DNA from: an uncultured Porphyromonadaceae bacterium
GTDB taxonomy: Bacteria; Bacteroidota; Bacteroidia; Bacteroidales; Muribaculaceae
Length of the DNA stretch: 7,322 bases
Assembly (NCBI GenBank): GCA_947178245.1
Contig: CAMWXO010000070.1
Location: 1 to 7,322 of the forward strand
Reading direction: 5' to 3'
The notes under the pieces are model-generated. The model was not told the DNA's origin, searched no databases, and worked only from the letters and a program-made list of their open reading frames with translations. Positions 1 to 6,637 of the stretch are shown here, one piece after another; position 1 is the first letter of the stretch, and each line of letters opens with the position of its first letter. The position numbers and the translations under genes are program-made.

Positions 1-1144
1 ACATATATATTCAGCAGGAGTGTTCCAGCTTGCGCCGGCGGTCGACTCGTTAGCCGAGACCATCAAGACTTCCTCCATCTACAAGAGTTTCGTCAAGGAT
101 CCGCAGAATGACTCTGCGATCTGGCCTTTGCTTTTCAAGCAGTTCATAAGCCGTGATACTCAGGCAGCCGCTCTTATTGAAGGAATGGAAAACTACTCGG
201 CGAGAGGAATGGAGCGTGCTCAGGACATGATAACGGAGACTTTTGTGGAGTTTGCCGCAAGTCAGGACAATGTGGCCGACGGACTTGCGGATCTGGCCGT
301 AAGTCTCGACAAAGCGCGCGAATACTATATGCGTCTTCTCCTTCTCCCGATTGACCTCACTTTCCTTCAGGAGCAGGAACTTGATGAGCGCCGGCACCGG
401 TATATCAAAAAAGAGGAAGATGAGAATCCGAATCCCAAGTTTATAGATAATGAACTCGTGAAGCTCCTGAAGGATTCACCTACACTTCAGGAATATGCCG
501 AGTCAAAGAAAATCTCGTGGCTCGAGCAGGATCGAGACCTTTTGCGTCATCTTCTGAAAAAAATCACCGGGTCGGAACTCTATGCGGAATATATGAGTGA
601 AGACTCCACCGATCTGAAGCAGGATACCGCTTTCTGGCGCAAGGTCATGACGCAGATTATCCTCAACGACGAGGAGTTTCTTGAGAATCTTGAAACCAAG
701 TCCGTATTCTGGAACGATGATTTCGAGATCATGAATGAATTCGCCCTGAAGACGTTCAGGAGATTTGAGGAAAAGGCTTCCGATGCTGCTTCGAAAATCG
801 ATGATCCGGTGTTCCCGATGTATAAAGATACGGAAGACTCCCGTTTCGGACGTCTTCTCTTTGAAGCCACCGTAAAGAATTATGCCAAATACAAAGGCTA
901 TATCGACGAGGCTCTGAATACCCAGCACTGGGAATCGGATCGTCTCGCATACATGGATGTGATTGTGATGGTGACGGCTCTGGCTGAGATTTTCTCGTTC
1001 CCGAAGATTCCTATTCAGGCTTCGCTCAACGAATATATTGAGATCGCCAAGTCTTATTCGTCGGCCAAGAGCGGATCTTTTGTCAATGGTCTTCTCGCAT
1101 CGGTGATCACCAATCTCAAAGAAAGTGGAAAACTCAGAAAATAA
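1..1144 (+). CDS. nusB: Transcription antitermination factor NusB, long Bacteroidota form, 5'-truncated by the window edge
   Basis: NusB binds boxA RNA together with NusE (ribosomal protein S10) and supports antitermination, chiefly in rRNA operons, in the cytoplasm. The frame is open from base 2, so the N-terminus is missing. A GTG at 20 is in frame, but the AGGAG before it overlaps the codon, and no N-terminal NusB start motif of the MxNRxxIRxK type is present. I therefore take GTG 20 as internal. Numbering from that codon, the C-terminal NusB core is about residues 303-368: DRLAYMDV, then SLNEYIEIAKSY (335-346), then SGSFVNGLL (351-359), matching the E. coli AINEAIELAKS and KFVNGVL segments. 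A KFIDN motif (140-144) is typical of Bacteroidota NusB. Residues 13-78 resemble 180-249, which suggests an internal duplication. The protein is much longer than the roughly 140-residue E. coli NusB. yajC follows 23 bases later. The identification is firm; the true start is outside the window. Confidence 0.93.
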   Translation, partial: HIYSAGVFQLAPAVDSLAETIKTSSIYKSFVKDPQNDSAIWPLLFKQFISRDTQAAALIEGMENYSARGMERAQDMITETFVEFAASQDNVADGLADLAVSLDKAREYYMRLLLLPIDLTFLQEQELDERRHRYIKKEEDENPNPKFIDNELVKLLKDSPTLQEYAESKKISWLEQDRDLLRHLLKKITGSELYAEYMSEDSTDLKQDTAFWRKVMTQIILNDEEFLENLETKSVFWNDDFEIMNEFALKTFRRFEEKASDAASKIDDPVFPMYKDTEDSRFGRLLFEATVKNYAKYKGYIDEALNTQHWESDRLAYMDVIVMVTALAEIFSFPKIPIQASLNEYIEIAKSYSSAKSGSFVNGLLASVITNLKESGKLRK

Positions 1145-1161
1145 CAACTTAAAATAACAAC
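1138..1161 (+). repeat. Perfect 11-bp direct repeat AAAATAACAAC across nusB stop and yajC leader
   Basis: AAAATAACAAC occurs at 1138-1148 and again at 1151-1161, separated by TT. The first copy contains the last Lys codon and TAA stop of nusB. The second copy lies in the A-rich leader just before the yajC ATG at 1168. No Shine-Dalgarno sequence is visible here, and A-rich leaders without one are usual in Bacteroidota. The repeat may be a small slippage duplication or may help ribosome loading on yajC; either role is inference. Confidence 0.75.
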
Positions 1162-1167
1162 GCTAAA

Positions 1168-1479
1168 ATGAATTCAATCCTTCTTCAAGCAGCAGCCGGA
1201 GGCAGCGGCATGAGCAGTCTGATCATGATTGTGGCGATGATCGCCATTTTCTACTTTTTCATGATCCGTCCGCAACAGAAAAAACAGAAAGAAATAAAGA
1301 AAGCGCGTGAGGCCATGAAAGCCGGCGACCGGGTGGTGACAGCCGGAGGAATACATGGAAAACTTAAAGATATTGCCGAGACTACCGTAATGATTGAGGT
1401 TGCTCCCGGCGTGCAGATGAAGATAGACAAGGGTTCGGTTTTCCCTGCCGGAGTGGAAAATCCCAACGCACAGCGTTAA
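1168..1479 (+). CDS. yajC: Preprotein translocase subunit YajC
   Basis: YajC is a small inner-membrane protein that associates with the SecDF accessory complex of the Sec translocon. This 103-residue product has the family's usual size and layout. A short Ala/Gly-rich N-terminus is followed by one membrane segment at about residues 16-33 and then by the hallmark FYFFMIRPQQKKQKE (28-42). The cytoplasmic part has GDRVVTAGGIHGKL (53-66) and a small beta-rich domain ending in basic and polar residues. The ATG at 1168 gives a full-length protein; the leader is A-rich with no clear Shine-Dalgarno sequence. It sits 23 bases after nusB and 24 bases before the YbbR gene, so it is probably in one transcript with both. 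In Escherichia coli yajC lies next to secD and secF; here it is in the Bacteroidota arrangement instead. Confidence 0.96.
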   Translation: MNSILLQAAAGGSGMSSLIMIVAMIAIFYFFMIRPQQKKQKEIKKAREAMKAGDRVVTAGGIHGKLKDIAETTVMIEVAPGVQMKIDKGSVFPAGVENPNAQR

Positions 1480-1503
1480 TATTTTCCCCTCGGTTGCTCC
1501 TTC

Positions 1504-2478
1504 ATGCGTCTTCGGCTTAAATCGTTCGTAAAGTGGTGGGTAAATCTCCGGAAATCTTCTGAATTTCGGAATTTGCTTACTTACACAGTGTTTGTTGCCA
1601 TAGCCGCATTGTTCTGGGTGATTCTTACGCTCAATGACTCGGTGCAGCACGGCACCATGGTCAATGTCAAGATCACCAACAAGCCCGACAGCGTGACATT
1701 TATCTCCGAGGTGCCAAAGACCATTCATGTGGAGATAAAGGATAAGGGCTCGGGTCTGATGCGCTCGGCATATTTCCGGACCCCGACGGTCAATCTCAAC
1801 TTCAGGGATCTGGCAGCTGAAGGGCAGTTTATATGCTCCCATTCCGACCTGCGTGCTGCCTTAAAGGAAACTTTCGGCATCAATGCAACGATTCTCTCAT
1901 GCAGCATTGACTCGCTGAGGCTTGTCTATACCGACCGGCCCGGAAAGAATGTGCCGGTGCAGGTGTCGGTGGTGGCACGTCCGCGTGCGGGCTACATAGT
2001 GTATGGCAATCCCGCTTCGGAACCCCTCAGGGTCACCGCTTACGGGCCGAGAGAGATACTTGACACGCTCCATCGAGTCTTCACCAAGACCTACGTAGAG
2101 TCTGACCTTGCCGAATCCGTGACTTTCGTTTCGGAACTGAAACCTATCAAAGGTGTCAGACTGATTCCCTCATCGGTGAAAGTCAATATAAATGTGGAGC
2201 CTCTCGTGGCCAAGGAAGAACTTGTCTCGGTCATGGCCGAGAATGTGCCGCAAGATGAAAGCTTGCTGCTTTTCCCGTCGAAGGTGAGGGTCAGTTACTA
2301 TGTGCCCATGAGCGAGTTTTCTCTTGAGAAGAAGCGTGTGCGGGTAGTGACCGACTATAACGAGGTGGCTTCCCATAGGGGAGAGCGGCTGCCGTTGAAG
2401 ATCGAACTTATAGATGCAGTAAATACCATTCATCCGATGTTGCATTCCGACTCTGTGGAATACACATTGGTGCGATGA
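1504..2478 (+). CDS. YbbR-like domain membrane-anchored protein
   Basis: This 324-residue protein has a basic N-terminus (RLRLK, residues 2-6), one likely membrane helix at about residues 24-43 ending in FWVILTLND, and a long beta-rich part expected to lie in the periplasm. The clearest YbbR domain is about residues 148-233: KNVPVQVSV, then GYIVYGNPASEPLRVTAYGP, then V-x-T-K-T-Y-V, then GVRLIPSSVKVNINVEP. The preceding segment (about 50-142) and the tail (about 237-322) look like weaker repeats of the same fold. In Firmicutes, YbbR/CdaR proteins bind and regulate the cyclic-di-AMP synthase CdaA. In Bacteroidota the role is not established, and no diadenylate cyclase gene lies in this window. 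Start ATG 1504 has no visible Shine-Dalgarno sequence but places the membrane helix near the N-terminus as expected. The gene follows yajC closely and is probably in the same operon. I am confident of the domain, not of the function. Confidence 0.88.
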   Translation: MRLRLKSFVKWWVNLRKSSEFRNLLTYTVFVAIAALFWVILTLNDSVQHGTMVNVKITNKPDSVTFISEVPKTIHVEIKDKGSGLMRSAYFRTPTVNLNFRDLAAEGQFICSHSDLRAALKETFGINATILSCSIDSLRLVYTDRPGKNVPVQVSVVARPRAGYIVYGNPASEPLRVTAYGPREILDTLHRVFTKTYVESDLAESVTFVSELKPIKGVRLIPSSVKVNINVEPLVAKEELVSVMAENVPQDESLLLFPSKVRVSYYVPMSEFSLEKKRVRVVTDYNEVASHRGERLPLKIELIDAVNTIHPMLHSDSVEYTLVR

Positions 2479-2536
2479 AAACGCTTATTTAATAATCCGC
2501 GGTCAGAATGTCCTGGCTGCATAATTCTAAGACAAA

Positions 2537-2971
2537 ATGCTTAAGGAAATTCTTTCCATCACCGGCAAACCCGGTCTTTACAAAATACTCACTCCCGGCA
2601 AGCGTACTCTTCTTGTGGAAGACCTGAAGAGCAAGAAGCGCTTTCCGCTCGGTGCCCGTGACAGGGTTGTCTGCCTCGGTGACATCGCCATGTATACCAC
2701 CGGAGAAGATCTCCCTCTCGGAGAGATTCTTGACCGAGTCTATGAGGTGGAGCAGGGCAAGCCCATCGACATCAAGGCATTGGATACAGACGGCCTTCGT
2801 GAGGAATTTGCCAAAGCCGTGGAAGACTTCGACCGCGATAGGGTGTATCCCTCCGACATCAAGAAACTCTTCACCTGGTATAACCTCCTGATTTCTGAAG
2901 GATATTCCAAATTCAAAGAGGAGCCGGCTGCCGAAGACACTGCAGCTGAAGAGCAGGAAGCAGCCGAATGA
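2537..2971 (+). CDS. DUF5606 family protein, function unknown
   Basis: The 144-residue product matches the conserved Bacteroidota family I know as DUF5606. The N-terminus MLKEILSITGKPGLYKIL (1-18), the segment VVCLGDIAMYT (44-54) and the stretch FDRDRVYPSDIKKLFTWYNLL (98-118, key residues FDRDRVY, DIKK and WYNLL) are its hallmarks. There is no signal peptide, membrane helix or recognisable catalytic motif. The N-terminal part looks like a small beta barrel followed by helices, which is inference from the residue pattern. The C-terminus (about 127-144) is a disordered Ala/Glu tail with no sequence pattern of its own. The start at ATG 2537 is supported by the conserved MLKxILSI(T/S)GKPGLY beginning; the leader (AAGACAAA) is A-rich. 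The gene is 58 bases after the YbbR gene and directly before a strong terminator, so it is the last gene of the nusB-yajC-ybbR string. Its conserved company with transcription and secretion genes does not settle its job. Confidence 0.88.
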   Translation: MLKEILSITGKPGLYKILTPGKRTLLVEDLKSKKRFPLGARDRVVCLGDIAMYTTGEDLPLGEILDRVYEVEQGKPIDIKALDTDGLREEFAKAVEDFDRDRVYPSDIKKLFTWYNLLISEGYSKFKEEPAAEDTAAEEQEAAE

Positions 2972-2996
2972 TCGGGTGTTTGATTCAGACTACGTA

Positions 2997-3009
2997 ATTC
3001 CCTGGGAAT
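2997..3009. other. 13-bp perfect palindrome ATTCCCTGGGAAT
   Basis: ATTCCC and GGGAAT flank a single central T, between the DUF5606 stop codon and the terminator hairpin. It could be a chance palindrome or a dyad site for a DNA-binding protein. A hairpin is unlikely because no loop remains. No promoter is visible that it would clearly control. Confidence 0.4.
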
Positions 3010-3013
3010 ATCG

Positions 3014-3048
3014 AGAGCGGTCCGGTTTGCCGGATCGCTCTTCTTTTT
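3014..3048 (+). terminator. Rho-independent terminator of the nusB-yajC-ybbR-DUF5606 string
   Basis: The arms AGAGCGGTCCGG (3014-3025) and CCGGATCGCTCT (3030-3041) form a 12-bp GC-rich stem with one G-U pair around the loop TTTG. A T-rich tail TCTTTTT (3042-3048) follows. It sits 42 bases after the DUF5606 stop codon and separates this string from htpG. Confidence 0.9.
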
Positions 3049-3101
3049 GCAGCATATAAATTTTTGTTAAAGCCCCAATCTTATCAGGCTTACGATTGTT
3101 T

Positions 3102-3109
3102 TATTTTTG
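3102..3109 (+). promoter_or_regulatory. Probable htpG promoter, Bacteroidota -7 element
   Basis: TATTTTTG matches the Bacteroidota housekeeping sigma -7 consensus TAnnTTTG exactly. It lies between the upstream terminator and the htpG ATG at 3166, which would give a leader of about 50 bases. No good TTTG -33 element is present at the expected 17-23 base spacing (the nearest there is TTAT at 3081-3084), so the call rests on the -7 match and position. I saw no CIRCE-type inverted repeat, so there is no direct sign of HrcA heat-shock control. Confidence 0.45.
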
Positions 3110-3165
3110 GCACAGAATTTGATAATCCTTGTGCAGAAAGAAATAAACTAAAACAATACATAGAA

Positions 3166-5199
3166 ATGACTACCGGTAAAATTGGGGTAACTACTGAAAA
3201 CATTTTCCCCGTAATCAAGAAATTTCTCTACAGCGATCATGAGATCTTCCTTCGTGAGCTCGTAAGCAACGCTGTAGACGCTACTCAGAAAATCCGCACA
3301 CTTTCGTCTTTCGGAGAGTTCAAGGGTGAACTCGGCACTCTCGACGTGCGCGTGGACATAGATAAGGAAAAAGGCACCCTGACCGTGACCGACCGTGGTA
3401 TCGGTATGGATAAGGAGGATGTGGACAAATACATCAATCAGATTGCATTCTCCGGAGCAGAGGAGTTCCTTCAGAAATACAAGGATAATGCCAACAATAT
3501 CATAGGCCATTTCGGCCTTGGATTCTATTCGGCATTTATGGTGTCGAAGAAGGTCGAGATCAGGTCTCTTTCCTATAAAGAGGGCGCCAAGGGTGTGCTA
3601 TGGACATGCGACGGCAGTCCTGAATATTCGATGGAGGAGTGCGATAAATCTGATCGCGGTACCGAGATCACTCTTTATCTCGACGATGACAGCAAGGAAT
3701 TTCTGGAGCAGGCTCGTATCGACACGCTTCTGAAGAAATATTGTCGTTTCCTCCCTGTGCCTGTCATATCAGGCAAGAAGCAGGAATGGAAAGACGGAAA
3801 GATGGTAGACACCGATCAGGACAACGTGGTCAATGCCACCGAGCCTCTGTGGACTAAGAAACCGGCTGATCTTAAAGATGAAGACTACCTGAAGTTCTAT
3901 CACGAACTGATGCCGGGTATGGACGACCCTATGTTCTGGATCCATCTGAATGTGGACTATCCTTTCACTCTCACGGGTATTCTTTATTTCCCGAAGATAA
4001 AGAATGAATTCGACATCCGCAAAGACAGGATTCAGCTCTACAGCAACCAGGTATATGTGACCGATCAGGTTGAGGGAGTCGTGCCTGAATTCATGACCCT
4101 CATGCAGGGTGTGATCGATTCTCCCGATATCCCGCTCAACGTGAGCCGCAGCTATCTGCAGGCCGACACAGCCGTGAAGAAGATATCAGGATATATCTCC
4201 AAGAAAGTGGCCGAGAAGCTTGACTCCATGTTCAAGTCAGACCGCAAGGCGTTTGAAGCGAAATGGGACGACATCAAGGTCTTCATCGAGTATGGAATGC
4301 TGACCGATGAGAAATTCTTCGAGGCAGCGCGTAAGTTCTATCTCCTCAAGGATGTGGAAGGAAAATACTTCACGCTTGAAGAGTATCACACTCTCGTGGA
4401 AGGTGAGCAGAAAGACAAGGACGGCCATCTCGTCTATCTCTATGCCACCGATAAGACAGCTCAGCACAGCTTCATTCAGGCCGCTGAAGCCAAGGGCTAC
4501 AGCGTTCTGCTGCTCGACGGACAGTTAGGCACACACATCGTTGGCTTACTCGAGTCTAAACTTGAAGGTATCAGTTTCGTGCGCGTAGACAGCGACACTC
4601 CGGAGCGCCTCATCCGCAAGACTGAAGACAAGGGTAGCGGTCTGACTGCAAACCAGACCGAAGTGATGACCATCATCTTCAAGTCGCAGATTCCTGAGGT
4701 TGAGAAGGCTCAGTTCGTAGTGGGCTTCGATGCAATCTCCTCAGAAGCTGCTCCCGCTACAGTGACGCAGAACGAATTCATGCGCCGTATGCAGGAGATG
4801 GCTGCGATGCAGCCCGGTATGGCTTTCTACGGTGAGATGCCCGCCAACTATTCCTTCACCGTCAATACCGATCAGCCTGCAGTGAAGACCATCATCGAGG
4901 AGACTCAGAAGAATGTAGGCGATAAGGCAGACGCGCTTCTGAAGCAGATCGCTGGCATCAACGAAGAGATCTCCAAAGCCTCGCAGGAAGCGAAAGAGAA
5001 GAATCAGAGCGTTCCTGAAATGAAGGAGCAGAATGAGAAAGTTGCGTCGCTGCGCGCCGAACTGGAGAAGGAAGTGTCGGATTATGCCTCCACTCTTCCC
5101 AAAGTAAAGCAGATCATCGACCTTGCCCTGCTTCAGAGCGGCCTTCTGAAAGGTGCCTCACTTTCGGAATTCATCCGCCGCACCGCAAGCCTCCTCTGA
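3166..5199 (+). CDS. htpG: Molecular chaperone HtpG (bacterial Hsp90)
   Basis: HtpG is a cytoplasmic, ATP-driven dimeric chaperone. The 677-residue product has all three Hsp90 parts. The N-terminal GHKL ATPase shows RELVSNAVDA (30-39, with catalytic E31 and Mg-binding N35), DRGIGM (76-81), INQIAFSGAEEF (90-101), the ATP-lid glycine motif GHFGLGFYS (114-122) and GTEITL (165-170). The middle domain includes DIPLNVSRSYLQ (321-332), whose R328 is the gamma-phosphate-contacting arginine of the family. The C-terminal dimerisation part ends in a long charged, probably helical stretch (about 596-650). It is somewhat longer than the 624-residue E. coli protein, as is usual in Bacteroidota as I recall. 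I chose ATG 3166 because MTTGKIGVTTE starts the conserved protein. The frame stays open to a TTG at 3064, but that 34-residue extension covers the likely promoter and has no Hsp90 similarity. The gene is bracketed by terminators and looks monocistronic. Confidence 0.97.
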   Translation: MTTGKIGVTTENIFPVIKKFLYSDHEIFLRELVSNAVDATQKIRTLSSFGEFKGELGTLDVRVDIDKEKGTLTVTDRGIGMDKEDVDKYINQIAFSGAEEFLQKYKDNANNIIGHFGLGFYSAFMVSKKVEIRSLSYKEGAKGVLWTCDGSPEYSMEECDKSDRGTEITLYLDDDSKEFLEQARIDTLLKKYCRFLPVPVISGKKQEWKDGKMVDTDQDNVVNATEPLWTKKPADLKDEDYLKFYHELMPGMDDPMFWIHLNVDYPFTLTGILYFPKIKNEFDIRKDRIQLYSNQVYVTDQVEGVVPEFMTLMQGVIDSPDIPLNVSRSYLQADTAVKKISGYISKKVAEKLDSMFKSDRKAFEAKWDDIKVFIEYGMLTDEKFFEAARKFYLLKDVEGKYFTLEEYHTLVEGEQKDKDGHLVYLYATDKTAQHSFIQAAEAKGYSVLLLDGQLGTHIVGLLESKLEGISFVRVDSDTPERLIRKTEDKGSGLTANQTEVMTIIFKSQIPEVEKAQFVVGFDAISSEAAPATVTQNEFMRRMQEMAAMQPGMAFYGEMPANYSFTVNTDQPAVKTIIEETQKNVGDKADALLKQIAGINEEISKASQEAKEKNQSVPEMKEQNEKVASLRAELEKEVSDYASTLPKVKQIIDLALLQSGLLKGASLSEFIRRTASLL

Positions 5200-5226
5200 C
5201 AAGCGACAAGTATTATGGAATAAAAG

Positions 5227-5262
5227 AATCGCGTTCACCTTCGAGGTGAGCGCGATTTTTTT
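5227..5262. terminator. Bidirectional rho-independent terminator between htpG and radA
   Basis: AATCGCGTTCACCT (5227-5240) and AGGTGAGCGCGATT (5244-5257) form a 14-bp stem with one G-U pair and a TCG loop, followed by a run of seven T (5256-5262) on the + strand. On the - strand the same hairpin is followed by CTTTTATT, a weaker U-tract, so it can also end the radA transcript. Its + strand T-run overlaps the reverse complement of the radA stop codon (5261-5263). Confidence 0.92.
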
Positions 5263-6628
5263 ATTCATTGTCTTTGAAAAGGTAACGGAAAAGTTCGGTG
5301 ACTTTGTTGACTTCGACAATGCGGATGTTGAATTTGTCGTGGATTCCTTTCATGTTGCCCGAGGGGATATATATTGTCTCGAATCCGAGTTTTGCAGCTT
5401 CGGCTACACGCTGGTCAATGCGGGTGACGGTGCGGATCTCGCCTGAGAGTCCCACTTCTCCGGCAAACGCGGTTTGTCTCGGGATGGAGATGTCGAAGTT
5501 GGAAGACATCACGGCAGCCACCACAGCAAGGTCAAGAGCGGGATCTGTCACTTTCAGTCCGCCGGCGATGTTCAGGAATACGTCTTTCTGTCCAAGCCTG
5601 AACCGCGCCCTCTTTTCAAGCACGGCAAGGAGCATGTTGAGGCGGCGCTGGTCGAAGCCGGTCACTGAGCGCTGAGGCGTTCCGTAGGCAGCCGATGACA
5701 CGAGTGCCTGTACTTCCACAAGAAATGGCCTGGCTCCGTCGATAGTGACTCCGATGGCGATTCCGCTCATCTCGCTGTCGCGGTTGTCGCTCAGCAGCAT
5801 CTCGGAAGGATTTTTGACTTCGCGCAGTCCTTTATGCACCATTTCATATATACCGATTTCGCTCGTTGAGCCAAACCTGTTTTTTATTGCTCTCAATATG
5901 CGGTAGAGATACTGCCTGTCTCCTTCAAACTGAATTACGGTGTCTACGATATGCTCGAGCACCTTGGGCCCGGCTATGGCACCGTCTTTGTTGATATGGC
6001 CCACGAGAATCACCGGTACTCCCGATTCTTTAGCATATCTCAATAGCGCGGCCGCACATTCCCTCACCTGGCTAACGCTTCCGGCTGCCGACTCGATGTC
6101 GGCCGAGGCTATGGTCTGAATGGAGTCGATCACCACAAGTTGCGGGTGCACGTTTTCAATCTGTGTGAAAATCCTGTCGAGTCTTGTCTCTGTAAGGATA
6201 AAAGTGTCGTCCGACACTTTTCCGAGCCTGTCGGCCCTGAGCTTCAGCTGAGTGGCCGATTCCTCACCGCTCACATAAAGTATGCGCCGGTTGCGGATAG
6301 AGAGTATGTTCTGGAGCAGAAGTGTTGATTTGCCTATGCCCGGTTCACCACCGAGCAGTGTGAGGCTGCCTGCTACCAGCCCTCCGCCGAGAACCCTGTT
6401 GAGTTCTTCGGATGGCATGTGTATTCTCGGCTCTGCAAGAGGTTCTATATCCGAAAGCTTCACCGGACGTGCCCCCTCTACAGATAGAAGACCCTTATTG
6501 CCTTTTGACGATTTTTTAGAGGCGACTTTTTCTTCCACGAATGTGTTCCATTCTCCGCAGGCGGGACAGCGCCCCATCCATTTTGGAGATTCATAGCCGC
6601 ATGAGTTGCAGAAATATACAGATTTCAC
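5261..6628 (-). CDS. radA: DNA repair protein RadA (Sms), branch-migration helicase
   Basis: RadA/Sms is a cytoplasmic RecA-like ATPase that drives branch migration of recombination intermediates. The 455-residue product has the full family layout and usual length. The zinc finger is C7-x2-C10 and C21-x2-C24, ending in GEWNTF. The Walker A motif is GGEPGIGKST (93-102, K100). The Walker B region is LVVIDSIQT (164-172, D168). The RadA-specific motif KNRFGS is at 249-254. A C-terminal Lon-protease-like domain contains FAGEVGLSGEIR (388-399) and RVAEAAKLGF (407-416). The start is GTG at 6628-6626. It is forced, because the frame meets the upstream gene's TAA four codons earlier, and the next in-frame ATG (residue 18) would remove half of the zinc finger. 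A purine-rich GAAGAGAAC precedes it. Only 9 bases separate it from the methyltransferase gene, so the two are probably co-transcribed. It converges on htpG. Confidence 0.97.
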   Translation of the reverse strand: MKSVYFCNSCGYESPKWMGRCPACGEWNTFVEEKVASKKSSKGNKGLLSVEGARPVKLSDIEPLAEPRIHMPSEELNRVLGGGLVAGSLTLLGGEPGIGKSTLLLQNILSIRNRRILYVSGEESATQLKLRADRLGKVSDDTFILTETRLDRIFTQIENVHPQLVVIDSIQTIASADIESAAGSVSQVRECAAALLRYAKESGVPVILVGHINKDGAIAGPKVLEHIVDTVIQFEGDRQYLYRILRAIKNRFGSTSEIGIYEMVHKGLREVKNPSEMLLSDNRDSEMSGIAIGVTIDGARPFLVEVQALVSSAAYGTPQRSVTGFDQRRLNMLLAVLEKRARFRLGQKDVFLNIAGGLKVTDPALDLAVVAAVMSSNFDISIPRQTAFAGEVGLSGEIRTVTRIDQRVAEAAKLGFETIYIPSGNMKGIHDKFNIRIVEVNKVTELFRYLFKDNE

Positions 6629-6637
6629 GTTCTCTTC

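Noticed and set aside
20..22. GTG as the start codon of nusB, with AGGAG beside it
   Set aside because: The AGGAG overlaps the GTG, leaving no spacing for ribosome binding. The frame is open to the window edge and the expected N-terminal NusB motif is missing, so the gene is simply cut by the window.
503..1147. Long - strand open frame opposite nusB
   Set aside because: Its translation has no recognisable family or sensible composition, and it mirrors a clearly conserved NusB on the + strand. It is a shadow frame.
1174..1842. Long - strand open frame opposite yajC and the 5' part of the YbbR gene
   Set aside because: It is rich in His, Cys and Arg with no motif, crosses two well-supported + strand genes and their junction, and has no plausible leader.
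3014..3041. Riboswitch or RNA leader before htpG
   Set aside because: The hairpin is fully explained as the terminator of the upstream gene string, and the likely htpG promoter lies downstream of it, so it is not part of the htpG leader.
5153..5446. + strand open frame running from the htpG 3' end into radA
   Set aside because: It runs through the terminator hairpin and then reads the reverse of the conserved radA C-terminus. Nothing supports translation.
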